From NCBI RefSeq assembly GCF_000292345.1, contig NZ_ALOU01000091.1, forward strand, positions 1 to 64,000: DNA of 64,000 bases. Direction: 5' to 3'. Below are positions 32,796 to 40,470 of this stretch, one piece after another. The position numbers and the translations under genes were made by a program. Positions within the stretch are counted from its first letter, which is position 1, and every line of letters starts with the position of its first letter. The stretch is from Cupriavidus sp. BIS7 (lineage in GTDB: Bacteria > Pseudomonadota > Gammaproteobacteria > Burkholderiales > Burkholderiaceae). Under the pieces are notes generated by a model that was not told the DNA's origin, did not search any database, and worked only from the letters and a program-made list of their open reading frames with translations.

Positions 32796-33095
32796 GTGGC
32801 GCAATGCGTTGGAACCTGGCCACCTCTTTCTTTTGACGTTACGTCTGGAGGTGGCTGTATTGAATTGGCAGCGCAGTTCTCAAGTCCCCTGCATCAACCA
32901 AATTGTCCACGGCCGCACGGCAAGCCCGGTATTGTGGTGGCTTAGCGTGCAGGATGCAAGCCATTCCACGGCAGCCGAAAAAGTGCTTCGTCTGTTACCG
33001 GTAGTAACAATGTAGCCCCTGCCGTTTCACCTGAAAAATCGTGACCCCCTACAATACGGTTATCGAGACCTAATAACTCCAAGAGGGGCACGATC
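32796..33095. other. 300-bp intergenic region between tRNA-Leu and a secreted protein gene
   Basis: Divergent promoters are expected here. For the rightward gene, TACAAT at 33050-33055 is a fair -10 box about 40 bp before the ATG, with only a weak -35. For tRNA-Leu no clear promoter was recognised. Confidence 0.4.
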
Positions 33096-33422
33096 ATGAA
33101 ACGTTGGTTGTTCGCAGCATTCGGTGTAGCCGCCGCGCTGGTGTCGGGCGCTGCAATGGCGCACGTGAGCGTTGGCGTGGCGATCGGCGTGCCGGGCGTG
33201 GTGATTGGCGCTCCGGCGTACTATCCGCCTGCGCCGGTCTATTACTCTCCGCCGCCCGTGGTGGTGGCGCCTGCGCCGGTCTACTATGGCGCGCCTCCGG
33301 TTTACGTGCGCCCGGCACCGGTCTACTACGGCGGCTACGGTTATTATCGCGGCGGCCCGCGCTACTACTACGGCCCGGGCTGGCGTGGTCACGGCCACGG
33401 ACACGGCCACTGGCGCGATTAA
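33096..33422 (+). CDS. secreted Tyr/Pro-rich protein with His-rich tail
   Basis: A 108-residue exported protein. A signal peptide (MKRWLFAAFGVAAALVSGAAMA, cleavage after AMA near residue 22) is followed by a short conserved stretch (VSVGVAIGVPGVVIGAPAYY). Irregular PAPVYY / PPVYV repeats then run over residues ~43-95, ending in an RGHGHGHGHW tail that could bind metal. Such proteins are common in Burkholderiales, usually called YXWGXW- or PXPV-type repeat proteins, and have no proven role. Good AAGAGGGG ribosome site. Terminator immediately downstream. Confidence 0.8.
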   Translation: MKRWLFAAFGVAAALVSGAAMAHVSVGVAIGVPGVVIGAPAYYPPAPVYYSPPPVVVAPAPVYYGAPPVYVRPAPVYYGGYGYYRGGPRYYYGPGWRGHGHGHGHWRD

Positions 33423-33443
33423 CCGGTCAGTTGATGGCCATTA

Positions 33444-33479
33444 ACGGAAAAAAGCCCCGCAATGGGGCTTTTTCCGTTT
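33444..33479 (+). terminator. terminator of the secreted-protein gene
   Basis: Stem ACGGAAAAAAGCCCC / GGGGCTTTTTCCGT with a 4-5 nt loop and T-rich arms, so it can act in both directions. Confidence 0.85.
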
Positions 33480-33515
33480 CTGTCGTTCGTTTCTGTCGTT
33501 CGTTTCTGTCGTTCG
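33477..33515. repeat. three tandem copies of a 13-bp unit
   Basis: TTTCTGTCGTTCG repeated three times exactly, starting within the terminator tail. Confidence 0.95.
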
Positions 33516-33697
33516 CTTTTCCGAGCCTTGTCGGAAGATTCTGGAAAATGCAGTGGCAGCCTTTTGTAAAAGGCGCGCGTCAAGCAGCAGCCGTGTTAAG
33601 GACCTTCACCTTTCCCTGATTCGTACCTTGCACTCCGACGGCCTTTCGGAGCGATATACTGCGGCCTCGTCCCCGATATGAACCGATGGAGAGAGGT

Positions 33698-34105
33698 ATG
33701 CAGCAAAAAACCGTAATGACGGCCGATGATGTGAAGAAGGTGATGGCCGCCGCCGAGGCCGAAGCCACGGCCAACAACTGGGCCGTCACGATTGTGGTCG
33801 TTGACGACGGTGGTCATCCGCTCGGCATGCAGCGCCTGGACGGCGTGGCGCCGATTTCGGCCTATATCGCCACGGAGAAGGCTCGTACCGCAGCTCTGGG
33901 CCGTCGCGAATCCAAGATCTACGAAGACATGATCAACAATGGCCGCTACTCGTTCATGACCGCACCCGTGCTGCACGGGATGCTCGAAGGCGGCGTGCCT
34001 ATCGTCGTGAACAGCCAGGTTGTTGGCGCTATCGGTGTGTCGGGCGTGAAGTCGACCGAAGACGCGCAGATTGCGCGCGCCGGCATTGCTTCGCTGGGCC
34101 TCTGA
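33698..34105 (+). CDS. GlcG/HbpS-family (DUF336) protein
   Basis: A 135-residue protein of the GlcG/HbpS (DUF336) family: VTIVVVDDGGHPLGMQRLDGV, then SAYIATEKARTAALGRRES and GGVPIVVNSQVVGAIGVSGV. Members form small alpha/beta assemblies; HbpS binds haem and GlcG occurs in glycolate clusters. The location next to haem/iron-uptake genes makes a haem-related role plausible, but this is inference. ATG 33698 is preferred because GGAGAGAGG lies just before it; the ATG at 33686 has none. Confidence 0.85.
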   Translation: MQQKTVMTADDVKKVMAAAEAEATANNWAVTIVVVDDGGHPLGMQRLDGVAPISAYIATEKARTAALGRRESKIYEDMINNGRYSFMTAPVLHGMLEGGVPIVVNSQVVGAIGVSGVKSTEDAQIARAGIASLGL

Positions 34106-34116
34106 TCGGCCAATGC

Positions 34117-34147
34117 AAAAGCCCCGCAGGCGCGATGCCCGCGGGGC
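34117..34147 (-). terminator. hairpin terminator between the DUF336 gene and hemP
   Basis: GCCCCGC-A-GGC / GCC-C-GCGGGGC stem. On the minus strand it is followed by TTTTGCATT. It can serve the leftward hemP transcript and the convergent DUF336 gene. Confidence 0.55.
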
Positions 34148-34316
34148 GGAATAAAAAGGTGGCATGGCTGGCGCGGCCGGCACGGCAAGGGGTTTGGAGT
34201 GCTTGCTGTACCGCTGGACCGATCGACTGGCTACTGCCCAACGCCCCGCAAGGGGGCGGTCCCCACAAAAGTCCTTAGCTGTCTGACACAGTGACGAAGC
34301 CCGGCATTCCGGTCGA

Positions 34317-34643
34317 TCACTTGGTCAGGATCAGTTTCCCGTAGCGCGTTACCCGCAGCGTATAGACGTTACCGTTGTGCAGGATCGGAAGCGTGGTGGC
34401 GCCACGCATGATCGCTTCCAGCGGTACGGCCTGGGCGGTGCTGACATCTGCCGGCGCATCCTGGCGCATCAGGGCTTCCAGGCGGGCGGGCAGGGCGGCA
34501 ACTGCCGATTTGACGGTTTCAATGGCCGACGAGGCCGGCGAGACCTCGCGCCGGGCCTGCGGCGCAACCTCCACGCGTCGCAGGGACAGGCGGCGGCGCG
34601 TGACTTCACGCGGTTGCGACATCGGCAGGCTCAGTGTGCTCAT
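34317..34643 (-). CDS. hemP: hemin uptake protein HemP
   Basis: HemP (108 aa). The C-terminal ~45 residues hold the diagnostic SEAIMRGATTLPILHNGN-type block followed by VYTLRVTRYGKLILTK. The longer Arg-rich N-terminal part is variable in the family. HemP/HmuP proteins are needed for expression of haem uptake in Burkholderiales. The ATG at 34643 has a GGAGAA site; the frame further upstream crosses the Fur box and is not used. It is separated from exbD by a terminator and has its own Fur-box promoter. Confidence 0.88.
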   Translation of the reverse strand: MSTLSLPMSQPREVTRRRLSLRRVEVAPQARREVSPASSAIETVKSAVAALPARLEALMRQDAPADVSTAQAVPLEAIMRGATTLPILHNGNVYTLRVTRYGKLILTK

Positions 34644-34696
34644 GGTCTTCTCCGTACGAAGTGTTCGGGGTTTCAGTGACGATGGACAAGAGCATA

Positions 34697-34715
34697 AATG
34701 AGAATTGTTATCATT
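34697..34715 (-). promoter_or_regulatory. Fur-box-like operator upstream of hemP
   Basis: AATGAGAATTGTTATCATT, a 19-bp near-palindrome close to the Fur consensus (GATAATGATAATCATTATC), 54 bp upstream of the hemP ATG. It predicts repression by iron-loaded Fur. Confidence 0.8.
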
Positions 34716-34782
34716 ACAAGCGAGTTCGAAAACCGTTACATCTGCGGATGGGCTTGAGCCCCCGCGCAAGCCTGTGAAAATG

Positions 34783-34807
34783 AAAAAGGGCACCCCTTGG
34801 GGTGCCC
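34783..34807 (-). terminator. terminator of the tonB-exbB-exbD operon
   Basis: Perfect 9-bp stem GGGCACCCC / GGGGTGCCC with a 2-nt centre, then five T on the minus strand, 26 bp after the exbD stop. Confidence 0.88.
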
Positions 34808-34832
34808 TCTGCTGATATGCGGCGTTGCCGGA

Positions 34833-35246
34833 TCAGTGCTTCGGTTCGGTAATGAACCCGATCTTGCCAAGGCCGCCATGCTGCGCGGCAGCCATGACCT
34901 GTGCCACGCGTTCATAGCGTACGTCGCGATCCGCACGCAGATGCAGCTCGGGCTGCGGCTGCTGCTGGGCGGATTCCGCAATGCGCTGATCGAGCGTGGC
35001 GTCGTCGACTTCCTGCTGGTTCCAGAACACCTTGCCCTGCGCATCAATCGAGACATTGACGCTCTGCGGCTTGACGTCGTTGGGCTGGTTGGTTGCGCGC
35101 GGCAGGTCGATCTTCACCGCGTGATTGATGACGGGAATCGTGATGATGAAGATGATCAGGAGCACCAGCATGACGTCGACCAGCGGCGTCATGTTGATCT
35201 CGCTCATTACCTCGTCATCGTCTCCGTCGAGCGTGCCGAATGCCAT
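34833..35246 (-). CDS. exbD: biopolymer transport protein ExbD
   Basis: ExbD (137 aa), proton-channel subunit of the TonB energy-transducing complex. One N-terminal membrane helix carries the essential aspartate (INMTPLVDVMLVLLIIFII), followed by a periplasmic domain with VNVSIDAQGKVFWN and ending LGKIGFITEPKH. It lies 32 bp after exbB. Confidence 0.95.
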   Translation of the reverse strand: MAFGTLDGDDDEVMSEINMTPLVDVMLVLLIIFIITIPVINHAVKIDLPRATNQPNDVKPQSVNVSIDAQGKVFWNQQEVDDATLDQRIAESAQQQPQPELHLRADRDVRYERVAQVMAAAQHGGLGKIGFITEPKH

Positions 35247-35278
35247 GATGCTTTCCTTCCTGCGTCAGCGATCGACGC

Positions 35279-36010
35279 TTAGTTCTTGACGGCCAGGCGC
35301 ACCGATGCGTCGTCGGCACGGCTGCCTGAAGTGGTCGGGCGCACACGGGCGCCCGTCACGAAGTAGGCGTGCAGGTCGTGCGCAAAGCGGTTGAGCTTGC
35401 TGATGACGCCCTTGTTGCCACGGCTCAGCGCGTTGTAGCCAAGCACGGCAGGGATGGCCACGGCCAGGCCGAAGGCCGTCATGATCAGCGCTTCACCCAC
35501 GGGGCCGGCCACCTTGTCGATCGTCGGCACGCCCGAGGCGCCAATGCCGATCAGCGCGTGATAGATGCCCCAGACGGTGCCAAACAGGCCGACGAACGGA
35601 GCAGTCGAACCAACCGATGCCAGCACGGCCAGGCCGGACTGCATGCGCGCCACGGCTTCGTCGATCGCGCTCTTGAGCGAGCGGGTCAGCCAGTCGGAGA
35701 TGTCGAGTGCGTCATGCAGCTGCGGCTGGCTTGCGCGATGGTGCTGCGCAGCCTCGCGGCCGGTGATGGCCAGCATGCGGAACGGGTTGGCGTCGTTGGC
35801 GCCAAGCGTGTCCAGCGCGTGGTCGAAATCGTCGGAGTGCCAGAAACGCTTTTCCGCACCGTGTGCCATCTTCTTGAGGCGAATCAGATCCCACGCCTTG
35901 GTGAGAATCACGATCCACGACAGCAGCGACATGATCAGCAGAATGATGGCGGTCGCGCGCATGACGAAATCGCCTTGCGACCAGAGGTGGGAGAGTCCGA
36001 GGTCCTGCAT
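35279..36010 (-). CDS. exbB: biopolymer transport protein ExbB
   Basis: ExbB (243 aa), MotA/TolQ/ExbB family, forming the proton channel with ExbD. It has three membrane helices (residues ~18-40, ~130-155 and ~175-200) with the conserved VGSTAPFVGLFGTVWGIYHAL and TAFGLAVAIPAVLGYN stretches. It lies between tonB (47 bp gap) and exbD. Confidence 0.95.
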   Translation of the reverse strand: MQDLGLSHLWSQGDFVMRATAIILLIMSLLSWIVILTKAWDLIRLKKMAHGAEKRFWHSDDFDHALDTLGANDANPFRMLAITGREAAQHHRASQPQLHDALDISDWLTRSLKSAIDEAVARMQSGLAVLASVGSTAPFVGLFGTVWGIYHALIGIGASGVPTIDKVAGPVGEALIMTAFGLAVAIPAVLGYNALSRGNKGVISKLNRFAHDLHAYFVTGARVRPTTSGSRADDASVRLAVKN

Positions 36011-36057
36011 GGTGGTTCCTGAGAAGGTGTTTAGGTGATACAGAGAGGTTCGGAAGG

Positions 36058-36723
36058 CTAGTTGGTCAACTGCCAGTTAATCGGTTGCGATGGTGATACG
36101 GATACTGCACGCCCATTGAGCATGTAGGGTTTGCAACGCATGGCCTGTACCGCGTTAATTGCGGCATCGTCAAGGCGCGTCGATCCACTGGACTTTGCCA
36201 CCGAGGTTTTCACAATCTTGCCGTTCTCGTCGATCGTCAGGCGGACGAGCGTCGTACCCGTTTCGCCCATACGCTGAGACTGGCGAGGATAGATGGGTTG
36301 CGGCTTCGAGCATTCAATTTCATCCATACCCACGGCACGCGGCGCAGAGTTTGCCGGCGCGGCCGGCGCTGCTGCGGGTTCCGGTGCCGGGGCAGGCGGC
36401 GCGGGCGGTGCCGGCGGCGCTTCAATCGCGGTCGGCGAAGGCGGCAGCGATGCCACGGGAGTCGGCGTCGGCTGCGGTTGGGGCGGCGCTGGGCGCGGCG
36501 TTACCACCTTGACCTGCTTCGGCGGCGTCTGCGGTTGGGGCTTGGGCGGCTCCGGAGCCGGCGGCTGCTGCGGCGGCTCCATCGGAATGATGCGAGCGAT
36601 GATCTCGGGGGCGATGACGGCCTCGGTCATCTTTCGAGCCAGGCCGCTCTGGATCAAATAAAGCAGTCCTGCGTGAAACAGCAGGACTGCGATGGTGATC
36701 TTGAAGAATCGTTGATCGAACAT
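36058..36723 (-). CDS. tonB: energy transducer TonB
   Basis: TonB (221 aa) spans the periplasm to energise outer-membrane receptors. It has an N-terminal signal anchor (ITIAVLLFHAGLLYLIQ), a long Pro-rich spacer (residues ~50-125, EPPKPQPQTPP and PAPPQPQPTP type), then the C-terminal receptor-contact domain (KPQPIYPRQSQRMGETGTTLVRLTI). First gene of tonB-exbB-exbD. Confidence 0.95.
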   Translation of the reverse strand: MFDQRFFKITIAVLLFHAGLLYLIQSGLARKMTEAVIAPEIIARIIPMEPPQQPPAPEPPKPQPQTPPKQVKVVTPRPAPPQPQPTPTPVASLPPSPTAIEAPPAPPAPPAPAPEPAAAPAAPANSAPRAVGMDEIECSKPQPIYPRQSQRMGETGTTLVRLTIDENGKIVKTSVAKSSGSTRLDDAAINAVQAMRCKPYMLNGRAVSVSPSQPINWQLTN

Positions 36724-36757
36724 GAGTAGAACGACAGGTGTACGCCCGTGGGCGCAA

Positions 36758-36823
36758 TCACTTGCGGTAGAACAGGATCAGCGAGATGCCACATCCGACC
36801 AGCAGGCTCAATAGCAATTCCAT
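36758..36823 (-). CDS. 21-residue membrane peptide upstream of tonB
   Basis: A short frame encoding MELLLSLLVGCGISLILFYRK, a single hydrophobic helix with a positively charged end. GGAG lies ten bases before the ATG. It sits between the Fur-box-like site and tonB, in the same direction, with a 34-bp gap to tonB. It looks like a genuine leader or membrane microprotein, but no family is recognised. Confidence 0.45.
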   Translation of the reverse strand: MELLLSLLVGCGISLILFYRK

Positions 36824-36917
36824 GATGATAACGCTCCAGAAAAACAGACCTCGACGAAACGGGTTGCCAGCGGGGAGCGCCACTCTTGGGGCAGCGTATC
36901 AGCGGGATAGTATAAAC

Positions 36918-36936
36918 GATAATGATTCTTATTTGT
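36918..36936 (-). promoter_or_regulatory. Fur-box-like operator upstream of tonB operon
   Basis: GATAATGATTCTTATTT matches the left two hexamers of the Fur consensus well and the third partly. Located about 95 bp before the 21-codon frame and about 195 bp before tonB. Confidence 0.65.
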
Positions 36937-37189
36937 TGCAATTTGTGCAATGCGTGAATGCGTTTCTTTCGGTTCCTGGATGCGGGCCGCATCAATGACT
37001 GGCCCGAAGTTGCCTGTGCGTTACGTGGGCAAGCCCGCGTCCGCGCGGCTCCTCCATGTTCCATACCCGCAAAACCGCGCTAGGATTAACATCTACAACC
37101 ATTAGCGGCAGACACGGCACAGGCGCAGTGCGTTCCCCGCGGTCAGGACGCCCCATGCCACCGTGCACACTGTGCGAGGGGAACCGGCG

Positions 37190-39505
37190 ATGGACTTTAC
37201 CCGTTTTGCTGATGACGACCGCATGCTGGACGACCGCACCACGCTGCTGCGCGCGTCGGCCGGAACACAGGGTACGTCGGCACTGGACTGGATGTGCGCC
37301 CAGTTCGCACTGCGCGTGGTCTGCGCGCTCGGCCCCCGCTTCAATCTGCGCAGCAATATCAATGATGTGCTGACCGTCAGCGCGCAGGAAATGGTTTGGC
37401 CCTATGGGGTGGTGCTGCGCGTGCAGCGTTTCCTGTCGGCCCGCTGTGCCGACATGCCCGCGTGGAAGGGCGCCGGGCGGCTGTCTCCCGAAGAATTCCT
37501 TGAGCGACACGGCCAGTGGAACAGCGCCTTCGACGAAAGCGCGCTGTTCTATTACCTCGACGAGTACGTCAAGTACCACGCAAAGGACATGTTCGCGGTG
37601 TTTGCCGCTTCGTCCGCGGCCATCGCAGCCAGGCTCGATGGCGAGCGCGTGCTGCTGGTGCGCAATATCGACATGCTCAGCCACGTGCTCAACCTGCCCG
37701 AGCACGAGAGGAAGCTGCTGCTGTACGCCGCACTGGCCAAGTACAAGCGTGATCTGCGCGCGGTGATGGTGGACTGCAAGGTGGCCCACAGCCAGGAAGC
37801 ATTCCAGATCCTGGCTGGCCTGACTGGAGCGGGTGCGGGCGATATCGCCGTGTCGCTGCGCCCCGGCTCCCGGCTGGAAACGTTGAATCTGATCGAGCAG
37901 CCGCTACCGGAGAACAGCGTCACGGACCTGGGCGATCTGATGCGGCTTTCCGACCGGCTGCTGCACGTGCTGCTTGGCAACTATGCGAGCGAAGCGGAGA
38001 TGATGGCGGTCTTTACGCGGCCCGCGGCCCCGCCGACGCTGGGCACCAGCGACTATCCGCATGTGGAGACCGACGCGCGCTACCTGACTGCGATGCTGGC
38101 CAACGCCACGCGCCAGAATGCCGCCGGTGTGAACGTGCTGATCTATGGTCCGCCTGGCACCGGCAAGACAGAGTTCGCGCGGCTGGTGGCGCGCGAAGCT
38201 GGCTGCGAGCTTTATGAGGTCGATTGCTTCGATCGCGATGGGAACAGCCTGTCTGGCAAGGATCGCTACCGTTCGCTGCAGGTGTCCCAGGCATTTCTTC
38301 GTGGGCGCCCGCGCACGGCGCTGTTGTTTGACGAAGTGGAGGACGTGTTCCCGGGCAGCGCGCGCGAGCTGATGAGCCTGTTCGGCCAGGAGGACACGCG
38401 CGGCTCGGTCAATGGCAAGGCGTGGGTCAACCAGACGCTTGAGCAGAACCCGGTGCCCGTGATCTGGATCTCGAACTCGATCCGGCAGATCGATCCGGCC
38501 TATCTGCGGCGCTTCCAGTTCCATCTCGAACTGAAGATCCCGCCGCCGCTCGTGCGCGAGAACATCATCCGCAAGCACCTTGGCGGGCTGGCGGTCAGCG
38601 ACGCTTTCGTTGCGACGCTAGCCGCGCGCAAGTCGCTGACGCCGGCGCAGGTGCAGTCTGCCGCGCGATTCGTGGAACTGGCGCGGCCCGACGTCGAGGA
38701 GCCCGTGGAGGCGCTGATCCTGCGCCAGCTCGAACACGCGGATCGTGCGATGGGGTTGCGGCCCGAGGCCGAAGCGCGCCCCGTGGTCACGCATTACCGG
38801 CTGGACAACCTCAACCTTGAAACGCGCTACGCGGTCGACAAGATCGTGCAGGCACTTGGGGCGCGGCAGCGCGGTACGCTGTGCTTCTATGGGCCGCCCG
38901 GTACGGGCAAGACGGCGCTGGCCGAGCATATCGCGGCCGAACTGGACCTGCCGCTGATGATCCGCCGTGCATCGGACCTGATGAGCAAGTATGTGGGCGA
39001 AACCGAGCAGCAGATTGCGGCGATGTTCGCACGTGCCGAGGAGGATGGTGCGGTGCTGCTGCTCGACGAGGCCGACAGCTTCATGCAGAGCCGCCAGCAG
39101 GCCGTGCGCAACTACGAGGTTTCCGAAGTCAACGAGATGCTGCAGGGCATGGAGCGTTTCAACGGCATCTTCATCTGCACGACCAACCTGTTCGACCGGA
39201 TCGACGAGGCTGCTTTGCGCCGCTTCTCGTTCAAGATCCGCTTCCTGGCGCTCAAGCCCGCGCAGCGCATGTCGATGTTCGTTGACGAGGCGCTGGACGG
39301 CGACGAGAGCCGAATCACCGACGCGATTCACCGCGAACTCGATGCGATGGATTGCCTGACGCCGGGCGACTTCGCGACGGTCAAGCGGCAGTCCGTGGTG
39401 CTTGGCGAAGCGCTGACGCCCGACGAATTCCTGGCGCAGCTTCGCCAGGAGCACGCGGTGAAGCCCGAGGTGCGGCACCACAAGCCGCTGGGCTTTATTC
39501 AGTAG
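37190..39505 (+). CDS. tandem AAA+ ATPase of unknown function
   Basis: A 771-residue soluble protein with two complete AAA+ modules behind a ~290-residue N-terminal helical domain. Module 1: Walker A GPPGTGKT (residues 320-327), Walker B LLFDEVED (378-385), and an IRQIDPAYLRRFQ arginine-finger-like region. Module 2: Walker A GPPGTGKT (568-575), Walker B LLLDEAD (623-629), and DEAALRRFSFK. The layout resembles Cdc48/Vps4-type remodelling ATPases more than ClpA or FtsH, and no protease domain is present. The ATG at 37190 is chosen for its GAGGGG site over a GTG at 37163. Convergent with murI, overlapping it by 11 bp. Substrate unknown. Confidence 0.85.
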   Translation: MDFTRFADDDRMLDDRTTLLRASAGTQGTSALDWMCAQFALRVVCALGPRFNLRSNINDVLTVSAQEMVWPYGVVLRVQRFLSARCADMPAWKGAGRLSPEEFLERHGQWNSAFDESALFYYLDEYVKYHAKDMFAVFAASSAAIAARLDGERVLLVRNIDMLSHVLNLPEHERKLLLYAALAKYKRDLRAVMVDCKVAHSQEAFQILAGLTGAGAGDIAVSLRPGSRLETLNLIEQPLPENSVTDLGDLMRLSDRLLHVLLGNYASEAEMMAVFTRPAAPPTLGTSDYPHVETDARYLTAMLANATRQNAAGVNVLIYGPPGTGKTEFARLVAREAGCELYEVDCFDRDGNSLSGKDRYRSLQVSQAFLRGRPRTALLFDEVEDVFPGSARELMSLFGQEDTRGSVNGKAWVNQTLEQNPVPVIWISNSIRQIDPAYLRRFQFHLELKIPPPLVRENIIRKHLGGLAVSDAFVATLAARKSLTPAQVQSAARFVELARPDVEEPVEALILRQLEHADRAMGLRPEAEARPVVTHYRLDNLNLETRYAVDKIVQALGARQRGTLCFYGPPGTGKTALAEHIAAELDLPLMIRRASDLMSKYVGETEQQIAAMFARAEEDGAVLLLDEADSFMQSRQQAVRNYEVSEVNEMLQGMERFNGIFICTTNLFDRIDEAALRRFSFKIRFLALKPAQRMSMFVDEALDGDESRITDAIHRELDAMDCLTPGDFATVKRQSVVLGEALTPDEFLAQLRQEHAVKPEVRHHKPLGFIQ

Positions 39506-40307
39506 GCGGGGCAGGCTCGATGGCGATGGTTTCCGCGTTGGCTTCAACGTGCAGCAGCGCAGCGGCCATCTCGCGCAGATGCGCGGCGTCCTTGGTCGAC
39601 AGGTAGCGCATGGTCGGCTGCGCATCGGGGCTTGAAGCCAGACCGAACTCGGCCAGCTTGCGCGCGAGCTGGCGTGCGATGGCAACGCCAGTGTCGATTA
39701 GCGCCAGCTGGTTGCCAACCAGGTCTTCAATCGTTTCGGACAGAAATGGATAGTGCGTGCAGCCGAGCACGAGCGTGTCTGCGCCGGCTTCAAGCATCGG
39801 CGTGAGAAAGTTGTTCAGCTTCTGGCGAACGGCCTCGCTTGAAACGTCGCCCTGTTCGATCAGCGGCACGAGCCCGATGCCTGCCTCGCAGAGAAAACGG
39901 CTCTCATTGCCGAGCGAGGTCAGCAGCCTGTTGAACTTTGCACTCTTCAGCGTATTCGCCGTGGCCAGCACGCCCACCACCTTGCTGCGGCTGGCCGCAG
40001 CTGCGGGCTTGAGGCCCGGTTCCACGCCGATGATCGGCACGCCCAGCCGTTCGCGCAGCGTTTGCACCGCGTGCATCGTGGCCGTATTGCAGGCGATGAC
40101 GAGTGCCTTGCACCCCTGCGTGACCAGCCACTCGCAAACCTGCAGCGTGCGGGCCTCCACGAACCGTTCGGGCTTTTCGCCATACGGCGCGTAGCGCGAA
40201 TCCGCGAAGTAGATTAGCGACTCATGCGGCAGCAGCGCGCGCACTTCGCGCAGCACGGACAGGCCGCCAAGGCCCGAGTCGAAGATGCCGATGGGGGAGG
40301 GGTTCAC
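39495..40307 (-). CDS. murI: glutamate racemase
   Basis: MurI (270 aa) supplies D-glutamate for peptidoglycan. Typical start PIGIFDSGLGGLSVLRE. The two catalytic cysteines lie in VIACNTAT and LGCTHYPFL; the YFADSRYAPYGEK loop is also present. Convergent with the AAA+ gene; a palindromic element precedes its start. Confidence 0.96.
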   Translation of the reverse strand: MNPSPIGIFDSGLGGLSVLREVRALLPHESLIYFADSRYAPYGEKPERFVEARTLQVCEWLVTQGCKALVIACNTATMHAVQTLRERLGVPIIGVEPGLKPAAAASRSKVVGVLATANTLKSAKFNRLLTSLGNESRFLCEAGIGLVPLIEQGDVSSEAVRQKLNNFLTPMLEAGADTLVLGCTHYPFLSETIEDLVGNQLALIDTGVAIARQLARKLAEFGLASSPDAQPTMRYLSTKDAAHLREMAAALLHVEANAETIAIEPAPPTE

Positions 40308-40328
40308 GCGCGGAGCAGGGAGGGGTTT

Positions 40329-40452
40329 CTCCCCTCTCCCACTTGTGGGAGAGGGGCGGGGGAGAGGGCCGGTAGTTCAAGATGCGATAGTCGCAATTTG
40401 AACCTCGATACCCTCTCCCCCAACCCCTCTCCCGCGGAGCGGGAGAGGGGAG
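40329..40452. repeat. REP/BIME-like long palindromic element
   Basis: Two related GC-rich hairpins in inverted orientation. The left half carries CCCCTCTCCCAC/GGGAGAGGGG plus GGGGGAGAGGG. The right half carries the mirror-image CCCTCTCCCCC plus CCCCTCTCCCGC/GCGGGAGAGGGG. The middle is also palindromic (GTTCAA...TTGAAC around TGCGA-TAG-TCGCA). The whole 124 bp can fold into one long arm. Located between murI and fumarase; probably a dispersed intergenic repeat. Confidence 0.8.
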
Positions 40453-40470
40453 CAGAACAGCAGCGACGAA

